Assembly (NCBI RefSeq): GCF_900101685.1
Contig: NZ_FMZZ01000010.1
Location: 186,001 to 250,000 of the forward strand
Direction: 5' to 3'
Length of the DNA stretch: 64,000 nucleotides
Source of the DNA: Actinokineospora iranica
GTDB lineage: Bacteria > Actinomycetota > Actinomycetes > Mycobacteriales > Pseudonocardiaceae
In this document: positions 7,117-14,980 of the stretch, piece by piece
Layout: each line of letters starts with the position of its first letter
Numbering within the stretch: position 1 is the stretch's first letter
The notes under the pieces: generated by a model
What the model saw: only the letters and a program-made list of their open reading frames with translations
What the model was told of the DNA's origin: nothing
Database searches by the model: none
Program-made: the position numbers and the translations under genes

Positions 7117-9195
7117 TCAAACCAGTTCATTCGGCTTGGCCAGCAGCACTCGGTCCGGCCGGATCGGCAGGTGCCGGTGGCGGACGCCGGTCGCGTGCCA
7201 GACCGCGTTGGCGATGGCCGCAGCGGTGCCGACGATCCCGATCTCGCCCAGCCCCTTGATCCCGCCGGGCATCTCGGGGTCCGGATCATCCACCCAGTCT
7301 GCCTCGATCACCGGCACGTCGGCGTTCGTGGCGATGTGGTAGCCCGCCAGGTCGGCGTTGACCTGCGTGCCGAGTGTCCGGTCCCAGAGCGCTTCCTCGT
7401 GCAGCGCCTGGGAAAGCCCCATCGTCATCCCCCCGACGAGTTGGCCGCGGGCCGCGGTCGGGTTGACCACCCGGCCGACGGCGAAGACGCCGAGCAGCCG
7501 CCGCACCCGCACCTCGCCGGTGGCGACATCCACCGCCGCTTCGGCGAACTGCGCGCCGAAGGCCAGTCGGTGCCGCTCGGCGGGCGCCCCGAGATCGGCC
7601 GCGGTGTCGCCGACGACGGTGATGCCTCCGGCTGGGATCGGCTCGGCCAGCGTCTCCCGCAGCCGGGTCGCGGCCTTGACGACCGCCGCCCCCCACGAAC
7701 TCGTGCCCCACGAGCCGCCCGCGAGCGGCGCTCGCCCGAAGTCGCTGTCGCCGATGAGCACGCGGACCCGGTCGACCGGCAGGCCCAGCGCCTCGGCGGC
7801 GAGCAGGGTGAGCGCGGTGCGCGCCCCGGTGCCCAGGTCGGTCGCGCCGACCCGGATGGTCACCGTGCCGTCGGCCTCGGCGGTCGCCGCTGCCGTCGCC
7901 GGGACGGACAACGCGGGGAACACCGCGGCCGCTGTCCCGGTGCCCACCAGCCACCGCCCGTCGCGGCGCACGCCGGGCCGCGGGTCGCGGCCGTCCCAGC
8001 CGAACCGCCGGGTGCCCTCGGTGAAGCACGCCGCCAGGTTGCGGCTGCTGAACGGCCACCCGGTGACCGGTCCCGCCGCCGGTTCGTTGCGCAGCCGCAG
8101 CGCGACCGGGTCCACACCGCACCGGTGCGCGAGTTCGTCCATCGCGGACTCCAGCGCGAACGAGCCGGGCGCCTTCCCCGGCGCGCGCATCATGCGCGGT
8201 GTCGGAACGTCGAGCCGCGTTACCCGGTGGCTGATCCGCAGCGCGTCGGCCGCGTAGAGCACGCGCGTGCCCGCCCCGGTCCCCTCGACGTACTCGTGCA
8301 GGGTGGAGGTGGCCGTCGCGCTGTCGTGGTCCACGGCGCGCAGCCGCCCGTCCGGGTCGGCGCCGAGCCGGAGCCGCTGCACGGTCGCGGGCCGGTAGCC
8401 GGTGAGCGCGAAGACCTGCGCGCGGTCGAGCACGACCCGCACCGGACGGCCGAGCCGCAGTGTGGCCAGCACCGCGAGCAGCACGTGCGCGCCGGTGACC
8501 GCCTTGCCGCCGAACCCGCCGCCGACGTGCTCGGCGCGCACCCGCACCGCCGCCGGGTCCAGCGCGAAGAGCCCGGCCAGGTCCCCCGCGATGACGAACG
8601 CGCCCTGGTTCGAGTCCACCACGTCCAGGCGGCCGTCGCGCCAGTGCGCGGTGGCCGCGTGCGGCTCCATCGGGGCGTGGTGCTCCGCGGGCGTCGTGTA
8701 GGTCTCGTCGACGACGACCGGCGCGGCGGCCAGTTCGGCGTCCACGTCGCCGACGACGGTCACCGCGGGCTCGTACGGGAACACCCGCTCGGGGGTGTAG
8801 TGGCCGGGGTGGTCGGCGGTGAACGCGACGTCGTGCTGCTCTCGCGCGTAGGTCACCACCAGCGCGTCGGCCGCGGCGCGCGCCTGCTCGGCGGTCTCCG
8901 CGACGACCAGCGCCACCGGCCAGCCCGTGTGCGGCACCCGGTCGGACTGGAGCACCCGCGTCGACGCGTCCGGCCCCAGCCTGCCCGCCACCTCGGCCAG
9001 GCGCGGCGCGTTGCCGTGGTGCAGCACGGCGAGGACGCCGGGCAGCGCCAGGGCGGCGTCGTCATCGATGGACACGACCCGGCCGCGGGCGATCGTGGCG
9101 GGCACCAGCGCGCCGTGCGCGTGGCCCCGCGCGGCGGCGTCCGCGGCGTAGCGGGCGGCCCCGGTGACCTTCGCGCGGCCTTCCACCCGGATCAT
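7117..9195 (-). CDS. Molybdenum hydroxylase large subunit (xanthine dehydrogenase/CO dehydrogenase family)
   Basis: Molybdopterin-binding catalytic subunit of 692 residues, close to the usual 700-750. Recognisable parts are the opening MIRVEGRAKVTGAARYAADA, the cofactor loop GGGFGGKAVTG near residues 227-237, RMMRAPGKAPG, and the late GGIKGLGEIG segment that carries the catalytic Glu. It hydroxylates an aromatic heterocycle or aldehyde using water and passes electrons to the 2Fe-2S and FAD subunits. The three genes overlap by four bases each and form one leftward operon in the order 2Fe-2S, FAD, Mo. The substrate cannot be told from sequence. The YagR/YagS/YagT-type aldehyde oxidoreductases have this layout. 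Confidence 0.9.
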   Translation of the reverse strand: MIRVEGRAKVTGAARYAADAAARGHAHGALVPATIARGRVVSIDDDAALALPGVLAVLHHGNAPRLAEVAGRLGPDASTRVLQSDRVPHTGWPVALVVAETAEQARAAADALVVTYAREQHDVAFTADHPGHYTPERVFPYEPAVTVVGDVDAELAAAPVVVDETYTTPAEHHAPMEPHAATAHWRDGRLDVVDSNQGAFVIAGDLAGLFALDPAAVRVRAEHVGGGFGGKAVTGAHVLLAVLATLRLGRPVRVVLDRAQVFALTGYRPATVQRLRLGADPDGRLRAVDHDSATATSTLHEYVEGTGAGTRVLYAADALRISHRVTRLDVPTPRMMRAPGKAPGSFALESAMDELAHRCGVDPVALRLRNEPAAGPVTGWPFSSRNLAACFTEGTRRFGWDGRDPRPGVRRDGRWLVGTGTAAAVFPALSVPATAAATAEADGTVTIRVGATDLGTGARTALTLLAAEALGLPVDRVRVLIGDSDFGRAPLAGGSWGTSSWGAAVVKAATRLRETLAEPIPAGGITVVGDTAADLGAPAERHRLAFGAQFAEAAVDVATGEVRVRRLLGVFAVGRVVNPTAARGQLVGGMTMGLSQALHEEALWDRTLGTQVNADLAGYHIATNADVPVIEADWVDDPDPEMPGGIKGLGEIGIVGTAAAIANAVWHATGVRHRHLPIRPDRVLLAKPNELV

Positions 9196-10184
9196 CGGCT
9201 CGTCTCCCTCGTGAGTTCCGACAGCGTCGCGACCGTGAGCTCGCGGATCAGCGCGACCTTGTATCCGTTGTCCGGCAACGTTTTCGCCGCGGACAGCTCA
9301 GCGTCGGCCGCCGCGGCGAATGTCTCGGGAACGGCTGGCGAGCCGATCAGCGCCCGCTCGGCCGACCGGGCACGCCACGGCCGCGAGGCGACCGCGCCGA
9401 AGGCGAGCCGCGCGTCGCGCACCTGACCGTCGGCGATCTCCACCGCGGCGGCCACCGACCCGATGGCGAACGCGAACGACGCCCGTTCCCGCACCTTCCG
9501 GTACCGCGACCGGGCCGCCACCGGCAGTCCGGGCAGCGTGACCGCGGTGATCAGCGCCGCGGCGGGCAGGACGGTCTCCCGGTGCGGGGTCCGCCCGACC
9601 GGGAGGTAGAAGTCGGACAGCGGGATGTCGGTCTCCCCGGCGGGCGTCGCGACGGTCACCACGGCGTCGAACGCGGTGAGCGCGACCGCCATGTCCGAGG
9701 GGTGGGTGGCCACGCAGTGCTCGGACCAGCCGAGGACGGCGTGGTTGCGGTGCTCCCCGCCGCGCGCGGCGCACCCGCTGCCCGGAACCCGTTTGTTGCA
9801 CGGCATCGCCGGGTTGGCGAAGTACGCGCAGCGGGTGCGCTGGAGCAGGTTCCCGCCGACCGTGGCCATGTTCCGCACCTGCCCGGACGCGCCCGCCAGC
9901 AGGGCCTGCGCCAGCGCGGGCCAGCGGCGGCGGACTTCCGGGTGCGCGGCCAGGTCGCTGTTGGCGACCGTCGCCCCGATCCGCAGCCCGCCGTTCCCGG
10001 TCGGCTCGATCAGGTCCAGCGGCAACTCGCGCACGTCGACAAGCAGGCTGGGCTCCTCGACGCCGGACTTCATCAGGTCGACCAGGTTCGTTCCGCCGCC
10101 CAGGACGCGGGCGCCGGGCTCCCGGTCGAGCAGCGCGACCGCGTCGTCCACTGTGGACGCGCGGTGGTAGCCGAACTCCTTCAC
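9192..10184 (-). CDS. FAD-binding subunit of the molybdenum hydroxylase
   Basis: Medium subunit of 330 residues in the CoxM/YagS family. It carries FAD between the iron-sulfur subunit and the acceptor. ARVLGGGTNLVDLMKSG is the first FAD loop, and ATVGGNLLQRTRCAYF with a Cys-rich continuation (MPCNKRVPGSGCAARGG) marks the YagS branch, which binds an extra cluster there. The GTG start overlaps the stop of the 2Fe-2S gene (GTGA), and its stop overlaps the Mo-subunit start (ATGA), fixing both ends. Confidence 0.9.
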   Translation of the reverse strand: MKEFGYHRASTVDDAVALLDREPGARVLGGGTNLVDLMKSGVEEPSLLVDVRELPLDLIEPTGNGGLRIGATVANSDLAAHPEVRRRWPALAQALLAGASGQVRNMATVGGNLLQRTRCAYFANPAMPCNKRVPGSGCAARGGEHRNHAVLGWSEHCVATHPSDMAVALTAFDAVVTVATPAGETDIPLSDFYLPVGRTPHRETVLPAAALITAVTLPGLPVAARSRYRKVRERASFAFAIGSVAAAVEIADGQVRDARLAFGAVASRPWRARSAERALIGSPAVPETFAAAADAELSAAKTLPDNGYKVALIRELTVATLSELTRETSR

Positions 10185-10705
10185 CGCGCCGCCACGGTCG
10201 ACACCGCGCGCACGATGGCGCCGTAAGTGCCGCAGCGGCACAGGTTTCCGCTCATCCGCTCGCGGATCTCGGGCTCGGCCAACGCGACGGGGACCTCGGG
10301 GGAGAGGTCGTCGGTGACCGCGCTCGGCCAGCCCGCGGCGTGCTCGTCCAGCACCGCCACCGCCGCGCAGATCTGCCCAGGGGTGCAATAGCCGCACTGG
10401 TAGGCGTCGAAATCGAGAAACGCCTGCTGCATCGGATGCAGGTCCTCGCCGTCGGCCAATCCCTCGATCGTGGTGACCGACGCCCCTTCCGAGGCGACGG
10501 CGAGCCGGAGACAGGAATTGACCCGCCTGCCGTCGACCAGCACCGTGCAGGCGCCGCACTGTCCGTGGTCGCACCCTTTCTTGGCGCCGGTCAGGTCCAG
10601 GCGGTCCCGCAGGGCGTCGAGCAGGGTGGTGCGGTTGTCGATCGTGATGACCCGGTTTTCTCCGTTCACCCGAAGCTTTATGGTGCTGGAGTTGGTCCAA
10701 CTCAT
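10181..10705 (-). CDS. 2Fe-2S subunit of the molybdenum hydroxylase
   Basis: Small subunit of 174 residues with two 2Fe-2S sites. The plant-type ferredoxin site is GCDHGQCGACTV (Cys45, 50, 53) with Cys65 in NSCLRL. The second, helical site uses QCGYCTPGQ and NLCRCGTYG. No twin-arginine leader is evident, so the enzyme is probably cytoplasmic, unlike periplasmic YagT. First gene of the operon; the transcript probably starts in the 105-bp gap before the divergent VOC gene. Confidence 0.92.
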   Translation of the reverse strand: MSWTNSSTIKLRVNGENRVITIDNRTTLLDALRDRLDLTGAKKGCDHGQCGACTVLVDGRRVNSCLRLAVASEGASVTTIEGLADGEDLHPMQQAFLDFDAYQCGYCTPGQICAAVAVLDEHAAGWPSAVTDDLSPEVPVALAEPEIRERMSGNLCRCGTYGAIVRAVSTVAAR

Positions 10706-10810
10706 GGATTCCCCTCAGATAGCCGATCTCCACCAGTGAACCGGAATCCGCCCGTTCCGTCACCTCGCTCACCACGGTTTACCACCACCGTGGCGGGTAA
10801 TCTCCTCGAC

Positions 10811-11176
10811 ATGATCGGAAAACTCCGCAACATCGTCCTCGACACCCGCGAGCCCCGGCGGCTCGCGGACTTCTACGCCGCGCTCGTGGGCGGCGAGGTG
10901 ACCGAGGACGACGGAGCCTGGGTCGTCGTGGTCGACGGCGAGGGCAGGCGGCTGGCGTTCCAGTTGGCCCCGGACCACACCCCGCCCCGCTTCCCCGACC
11001 CCGCGGGCTCCCAACAGGTTCACATAGACCTGCACGTCGAGGACATCGACGCGGCCGAACGCGAAGTGCTGGCACTCGGCGCGACCCGGGTGACCGAACC
11101 GCACGAGGAAACCGACTTCCGCGTCTTCCTCGACCCGGCCGGACACCCGTTCTGCCTGATCTTCAACATCGACTGA
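10811..11176 (+). CDS. VOC-family (glyoxalase-like) protein
   Basis: A 121-residue single-repeat protein of the vicinal oxygen chelate superfamily (DUF/Glyoxalase_6 type). The two beta-alpha-beta modules are visible: LRNIVLDTREPRRLADFYAAL, then HIDLHVEDIDAAEREVLALGA, and the closing FLDPAGHPFCLIF typical of the family. Members include dioxygenases and fosfomycin or bleomycin resistance proteins, but this type mostly has no known substrate. It is divergent from the molybdenum hydroxylase operon. Confidence 0.8.
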   Translation: MIGKLRNIVLDTREPRRLADFYAALVGGEVTEDDGAWVVVVDGEGRRLAFQLAPDHTPPRFPDPAGSQQVHIDLHVEDIDAAEREVLALGATRVTEPHEETDFRVFLDPAGHPFCLIFNID

Positions 11177-11204
11177 CCGCGTCGGCCCGCTGCCCGCGCC
11201 GCGG

Positions 11205-11640
11205 CTACCGCGGCGCCGTGAGGTGGTCGCGCAGCCGCGCGTGCCGGACCCGGTAGACCCCGCCCGCCTGCCTGAGCACGCCCCGGCGGTGCGTGTCGGC
11301 CAGGAACGCCATGACCGGCCAGGGCAGGCGGCCGGTCAGCGGGAGCCACACCCGGGCGAGCGGCCACGGACCCCACACGGTGACCAGCGGCATCCAGGCC
11401 AGCAGCCCGAGCACGGCCGTGGTCAGGTGGCCGAAACCCACAGCCCGCCCGCGAACACCCGCCGAACGCGGGCTTGGCTCGGAGGCAGGCAGCAGCATCA
11501 GCCAGAACACCGCCGACCCGCCCACGCCCGCCCAGCCTGCGAGGCCGCGCCGATCCAGACCGTCATCATGATCATTAGCCCGGCGGCGGCGCCGACCAGA
11601 GTGCGGGGGACGGCTCGGGCGCGAGGACCGGATGGTGGCC
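11205..11640 (-). pseudogene. Relic of a NACHT-type STAND protein C-terminus
   Basis: The leftward frame ending at 11205 encodes ARVWLPLTGRLPWPVMAFL and then RRGVLRQAGGVYRVRHARL. This closely matches the extreme C-terminus of the NACHT protein at 54750-56999 (ARIWLPLTGRLPWAVVAFL, RGVLRQSGPYYQFRHARL). Further upstream the similarity moves to another frame (TLVGAAAGLMIMMTVWIGA, a former membrane helix), so at least one frameshift separates the parts. No start, HTH or ATPase region is present. A dead fragment of a second gene copy is the simplest reading. Confidence 0.65.
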
Positions 11641-11993
11641 AACGTGCGCGCGAACACCGCCCCCGGCGGCGCCGTGGTGGTGCTGGTGGCCAACCCCGAC
11701 GTCGACTGGGACCTGCTCGCGGGCTACCGGCCCTACGGCTACGACATCCACCGCGTCGGCCCCCCGGCCCGCGGCAGGCGGGGTCGGTGGGCGTCCTCGG
11801 CGATCCCCCGTTCGAGTTCACCTCGTACTTCTGGGCGGGCACCGTCTTCGAGGACGCACTCACCCGCGCGGGCCTGCTCGACCTGACCCGCCACAAAACC
11901 GTGGCGCCCCAGGACGACCGCCCCCCGGGCTTCTGGGACCTGCTGCTGCGCAACCCCAGCTTCGCCGTGTTCAGCGCCCGTAACCCGACCTGA
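11632..11993 (+). pseudogene. C-terminal fragment of a SAM-dependent methyltransferase, frameshifted
   Basis: ANVRANTAPGGAVVVLVANP followed by YRPYGYDIHRVGP is typical of the post-motif part of class I methyltransferases. The continuation GVLGDPPFEFTSYFW, a short helix and FWDLLLRNPSFAVFSARNP lies in a different frame, with the shift near 11765-11785. The N-terminal AdoMet-binding half is absent. The fragment abuts the inverted NACHT relic, which suggests that a recombination joined two broken genes here. Confidence 0.6.
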
Positions 11994-12021
11994 CGGACAT
12001 GCCTTTGTAGGGGAATACCCG

Positions 12022-12477
12022 GTGTCGAACGGCGTTGGTGCTGACATGACAGACACGCTGTTCGACCCGCACGCGCTGCTCGCGCAGAGCAGCATCGGCG
12101 TCCTCGCGACGATCAAGTCCGATGGGCGGCCGCAGCTTTCCCCTGTCCAGCCCGCTTATGACCGGGCTGCTGGTGTCATCCGGGTGTCGACCACCGACCG
12201 GACCGCGAAGGTCGCGAACCTTCGGCGTGATCCTCGGGCGGCACTGGAGGTGACCAGTGCTGATGGCATGGCTTGGGCTACGGCGGAGGGGACGGTCACT
12301 CTCGTCGGTCCTGGGGTTGATCCTCATGGGCCTGAGGTTCAGGCTTTGGTGGACTATTACCGTGCTGCCGCTGGGGAGCATCCCGACTGGGATGAGTATC
12401 GGGCGGTGATGGTGTCCGATCGGCGGGTGTTGATCTCCATCGCTGTTGAGAACGTGTATGGGGCTGATCTTCGCTGA
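12022..12477 (+). CDS. PPOX-class F420/FMN-dependent enzyme
   Basis: A 151-residue split-barrel flavin protein of the pyridoxamine-oxidase-like superfamily. LLAQSSIGVLATIKSDGRPQLSPV is the family opening, VSTTDRTAKVANLRRDPRA is the cofactor-binding segment, and YYRAAAGEHPDWDEYRAVM with RVLISIAVENVYG closes the barrel. Actinobacterial members mostly use F420 to reduce diverse substrates. GTG 12022 has AGGGGA eight bases upstream; the ATG at 12046 is an alternative with no clear ribosome site. It ends 23 bp before the second palindromic element. Confidence 0.8.
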   Translation: MSNGVGADMTDTLFDPHALLAQSSIGVLATIKSDGRPQLSPVQPAYDRAAGVIRVSTTDRTAKVANLRRDPRAALEVTSADGMAWATAEGTVTLVGPGVDPHGPEVQALVDYYRAAAGEHPDWDEYRAVMVSDRRVLISIAVENVYGADLR

Positions 12478-12500
12478 TCTGATCTTGGGTTGGGTGGGGT

Positions 12501-12651
12501 TGCTCGATGGGGTGGAGTGGTTTCTTCGGGGCCCCTGCGAAGGAAGATCCCGTCGCGGGGAAAGACGGGTGGGGAGCCTTCGGCCCCACGACCACGGCGA
12601 GTTCAGGGATCTTCCTTCACCCCCGAAGAAACCACTCCACCCCATCGAGCA
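12501..12651. repeat. Palindromic MITE-like element, copy 2 (inverted)
   Basis: Same 151-bp length as copy 1, in the opposite orientation. The outer 31 bases at each end are a perfect inverted repeat (12501-12531 with 12621-12651). Similarity to the flank of copy 1 continues to about 12790. No transposase lies between or in the copies, so it is non-autonomous or purely structural. With copy 1 it brackets 5.4 kb holding the molybdenum hydroxylase operon and the gene relics. Confidence 0.8.
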
Positions 12652-12850
12652 CTGGGCGGGTGCCTGCTGGCCTGGCAGATGCTCAGGTTCGCTGCTCGAC
12701 CCCATCTCGCACCTGGCAGGCGTGTGTTCGGCCTGACAGGAAGGCAGGTGCGCTGGTTCGCTCCATCGAGCAGTTGGCACCTGGCAGGGCAGGCTGGGTA
12801 CGGCTTTGGGGCGGTTGTCCTCCTAGCGGTGTTGCCCCACCTCGCGGGGG

Positions 12851-13645
12851 TCAGTCAGAGCAGCGGCACCCTGGCTGTCCTGCGTCGTCCTTCTTGTCCT
12901 TGTCGGGGGTGGGCTGAGAGGCGGGGGTGATCGCACCGGATTCGGCGATTTTGGCCAGCCAGCCTTCCGATACCTCTGCGTCGCTGTATTCGTCGTGCCA
13001 GTTCCACCATTCGTAGGGGCGGGTTTGGGGGTAGTCCTGGGGGGAGTCTTCCCATTCTTCTTGGCGGCCCAGGGCGGTGATGTCCAGGTAGCTCCAGGTG
13101 CTGCCCATTGCCTCGTCGCCACGGTTGTTGATGAAGTAGGTGCGGTAAATCTGGTTTCCGTCTCGGATGAAGGCGTTGGTGCCGTGCCATTCGTCGACGT
13201 TGAAGTCTTTGTCGAAGTCGTCGGTGATGGTGTGCCAGGGGATGACTGGCCAGGACATGCGGGTTTTGAGGCGCTCGATGTCCGACTGGGGGGCGCGGGA
13301 GACGAAGGCCAGGGTGGTGTCCCGGGCGTTGAGGTGGGCGGGGTGGGCCACCTGGTCCGCCACCAGGGAACAGCCTCGGCAGGCGTGGTCGGGCCAGCCG
13401 AAGACGCCGGGCTCGAAGAAGGCGCGGTAGACGATGAGCTGGCGGCGGCCCTCGAACAGGTCCAGCAGGGTCGCTTCGCCGTTGCGGGTCTCGAAAGAGT
13501 AGTCCTTCTCCACCGGCAGCCAGGGCATTCGCCTGCGTTCCGCGGCCAGCGCGTCTCGGGCTCGGGTCATTTCCTTTTCCCGCACGAGCAGGCGCTCGCG
13601 GGCCGCTTCCCATTCCGGGAGAGTGACGATCGGGGGAGTTCGCAT
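12851..13645 (-). CDS. DUF899 family thioredoxin-like protein
   Basis: A 264-residue member of DUF899, predicted to have a thioredoxin fold. Family marks are LPEWEAARERLLVREKEMTRARDALAAERRRMPW, split here as the conserved N-terminal helix and loop, then KDYSFET, LFEGRRQLIVYRAFF, CRGCS and a long middle with THAFIR-like GTNAFIRDG. The C-terminal tail is acidic/basic and ends in Cys residues. The ATG at 13645 has GAAGG ten bases upstream. It sits 34 bp downstream of the ArsR gene, and in many actinobacteria such genes accompany ArsR-SRPBCC pairs. Its reaction is unknown. Confidence 0.85.
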   Translation of the reverse strand: MRTPPIVTLPEWEAARERLLVREKEMTRARDALAAERRRMPWLPVEKDYSFETRNGEATLLDLFEGRRQLIVYRAFFEPGVFGWPDHACRGCSLVADQVAHPAHLNARDTTLAFVSRAPQSDIERLKTRMSWPVIPWHTITDDFDKDFNVDEWHGTNAFIRDGNQIYRTYFINNRGDEAMGSTWSYLDITALGRQEEWEDSPQDYPQTRPYEWWNWHDEYSDAEVSEGWLAKIAESGAITPASQPTPDKDKKDDAGQPGCRCSD

Positions 13646-13679
13646 GGTGAGTTCGCCTTCGAAGCTAGAGGGATGACGG

Positions 13680-14015
13680 TCAGTCGGATAGGTCAAGGTG
13701 GTTCTTCAACGCGTCGAGGGGGCCGTCCCAGTCGCGGGCCAGGGCGGCCAGGAACTGCTGTGCCACCCGCATGGGGGCCGAGCGCAGGCGGTACCGGACG
13801 CGGCGGCGTTCGCCGGGCTCGGCGGTCACCAAGCCCGCCTCGGACAGCAGGGCCAGGTGCTTGGCGATGGCCTGTCGGGAGATGGGCAGGTGGTCGGCCA
13901 GGTCCGTCGCCGTGGCTGGGCCCGTTGTGGCCAAGGCCGCCAGGATGGCGCGTCGGCTGGGGTCGGCCAAGGCGGTGAAGACCTGTTCGGCGACGGCCTC
14001 GGTGTCAGGCGGCAT
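13680..14015 (-). CDS. ArsR-family transcriptional regulator
   Basis: A 111-residue winged-helix repressor. VFTALADPSRRAILAALATTGPATATDLADHLPISRQAIAKHLALL, read in its parts, gives helix 1, the HTH and the recognition helix (SRQAIAKHLALL); ERRRVRYRL is the wing. No metal-binding Cys cluster is present, as usual for the subgroup linked to SRPBCC proteins. It overlaps the SRPBCC gene by 11 bp, so the two are coupled. The large palindrome at 14459 in front of the operon is its probable operator. Confidence 0.88.
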   Translation of the reverse strand: MPPDTEAVAEQVFTALADPSRRAILAALATTGPATATDLADHLPISRQAIAKHLALLSEAGLVTAEPGERRRVRYRLRSAPMRVAQQFLAALARDWDGPLDALKNHLDLSD

Positions 14016-14439
14016 CGAGGTAGTCGACCAGTTGCTCGCCCACCTCGCTCGCCCACCCCTGGACGTGCGCGTCGTACTCCGTCCGGTGGGTGTCGTCCGG
14101 GAGTTGGGCGAAACCGGTCTCGACCACGGTCAGCCGGGTGCCCGCGTCGACCGGTTCGAGGGTGAACTCGACATATGTGCGCCGCGGGTCGTCCTCGGGC
14201 AGGCCTTGAACGGGCCAGGTGAACCCGAACACCGCGGGCTCCTCCACCCGTTCCACCCGCAGCGCGACCGTGGGTCCGTCGGTCCACCGCATCCAGGCCG
14301 CCCCGCCCGGGCGCAGGTCGATGCCCGCCTCGTTGCCGAACCAGGTCCCCAGGCCCTCGGCGGTGGTGATGGCCGACCACACCTTTTCCGGCGGGTGGGC
14401 GAGTTCGACGGTCCGTTCGATGCGATCGGGGAATCCCAT
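14005..14439 (-). CDS. SRPBCC (AHSA1-type) lipid/ligand-binding protein
   Basis: A 144-residue START/Bet v1-like fold protein of the AHSA1 branch. IERTVELAHPPEKVWSAITTAEGLGTWFG, taken in its parts, is the classic opening; FTWPVQGLPEDDPRRTYVEF and TRLTVVETGF are the central strands; the long last helix ends VDYLDAA. The ATG at 14439 has GGAGG five bases upstream, preferred over the upstream GTG that lies inside the operator. First gene of the operon with arsR and possibly DUF899. Confidence 0.87.
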   Translation of the reverse strand: MGFPDRIERTVELAHPPEKVWSAITTAEGLGTWFGNEAGIDLRPGGAAWMRWTDGPTVALRVERVEEPAVFGFTWPVQGLPEDDPRRTYVEFTLEPVDAGTRLTVVETGFAQLPDDTHRTEYDAHVQGWASEVGEQLVDYLDAA

Positions 14440-14458
14440 GACAGCCTCCACTGAGTAG

Positions 14459-14497
14459 CAACTGGATGGTTGCCACAGTATGGCAACCATCTAGTTG
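14459..14497. promoter_or_regulatory. Long operator palindrome of the SRPBCC-arsR operon
   Basis: Two 17-bp arms (CAACTGGATGGTTGCCA and TGGCAACCATCTAGTTG) around a 5-bp centre, with one mismatch between arms. It starts 20 bp upstream of the SRPBCC ATG, so a bound repressor would block the operon. The ArsR protein encoded two genes on is the natural candidate (inference). The inner 11 bp of each arm are perfect. Confidence 0.75.
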
Positions 14498-14509
14498 CGT
14501 CAATGGCTG

Positions 14510-14796
14510 TCAGGACGGTGTGCGGGACACCTGCCGGCCCACGGTGATCATCACCTTCGCGGGCTCCGCGTCGACCTGCGCGGATGATCTCGCCCCCGGG
14601 TCCCGGCCACCCCCAGCACCAGCGACCCCTGGTCGGCGCTCACGGTGAGCACGGGAAGCCCCGCCTGATTCCTGATCAGAACCTGGGCCGTAGTGGAGAA
14701 GGGAGAAGCACTTCCTCCCACCACTCCACCCGGCAACGCCGCCCCGGACGGCGGAAGGCCATATCCGACTGCCCGAATGGCCACCGCAAGGATCAT
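14510..14796 (-). pseudogene. Possible frameshifted short gene
   Basis: The leftward frame starting at 14796 has a protein-like stretch (TTAQVLIRNQAGLPVLTVSA) that then turns into low-complexity Arg-rich sequence. A neighbouring frame continues sensibly as VDAEPAKVMITVGRQVSRTP to a stop at 14510. One frameshift near 14590 would join them into a protein of about 95 residues. I do not recognise the family. It may be a decayed gene or chance. Confidence 0.25.
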
Positions 14797-14921
14797 TGGC
14801 CATCGCCCGGAAAGCTGTTGGGATGGCCGATCTCTTACAGTCCATAGTGGACCGCGGCTAACTTGTCCCGTTTATCGCATGAGCGGCAGCGCTCTCTCCT
14901 GGCTGACCAATGGACACGCCA

Positions 14922-14954
14922 GTGTGCTCGGCCTGGTCACCAGGCCGAGCACAC
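14922..14954 (-). terminator. Stem-loop terminator after the three-repeat secreted protein
   Basis: Perfect 14-bp arms GTGTGCTCGGCCTG and CAGGCCGAGCACAC around GTCAC, 26 bp past the stop of the gene at 14981. No long U-run follows, as is common in actinobacteria. Confidence 0.65.
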
Positions 14955-14980
14955 CGAAAATCGCTGCTTCTCGCGCGGTT

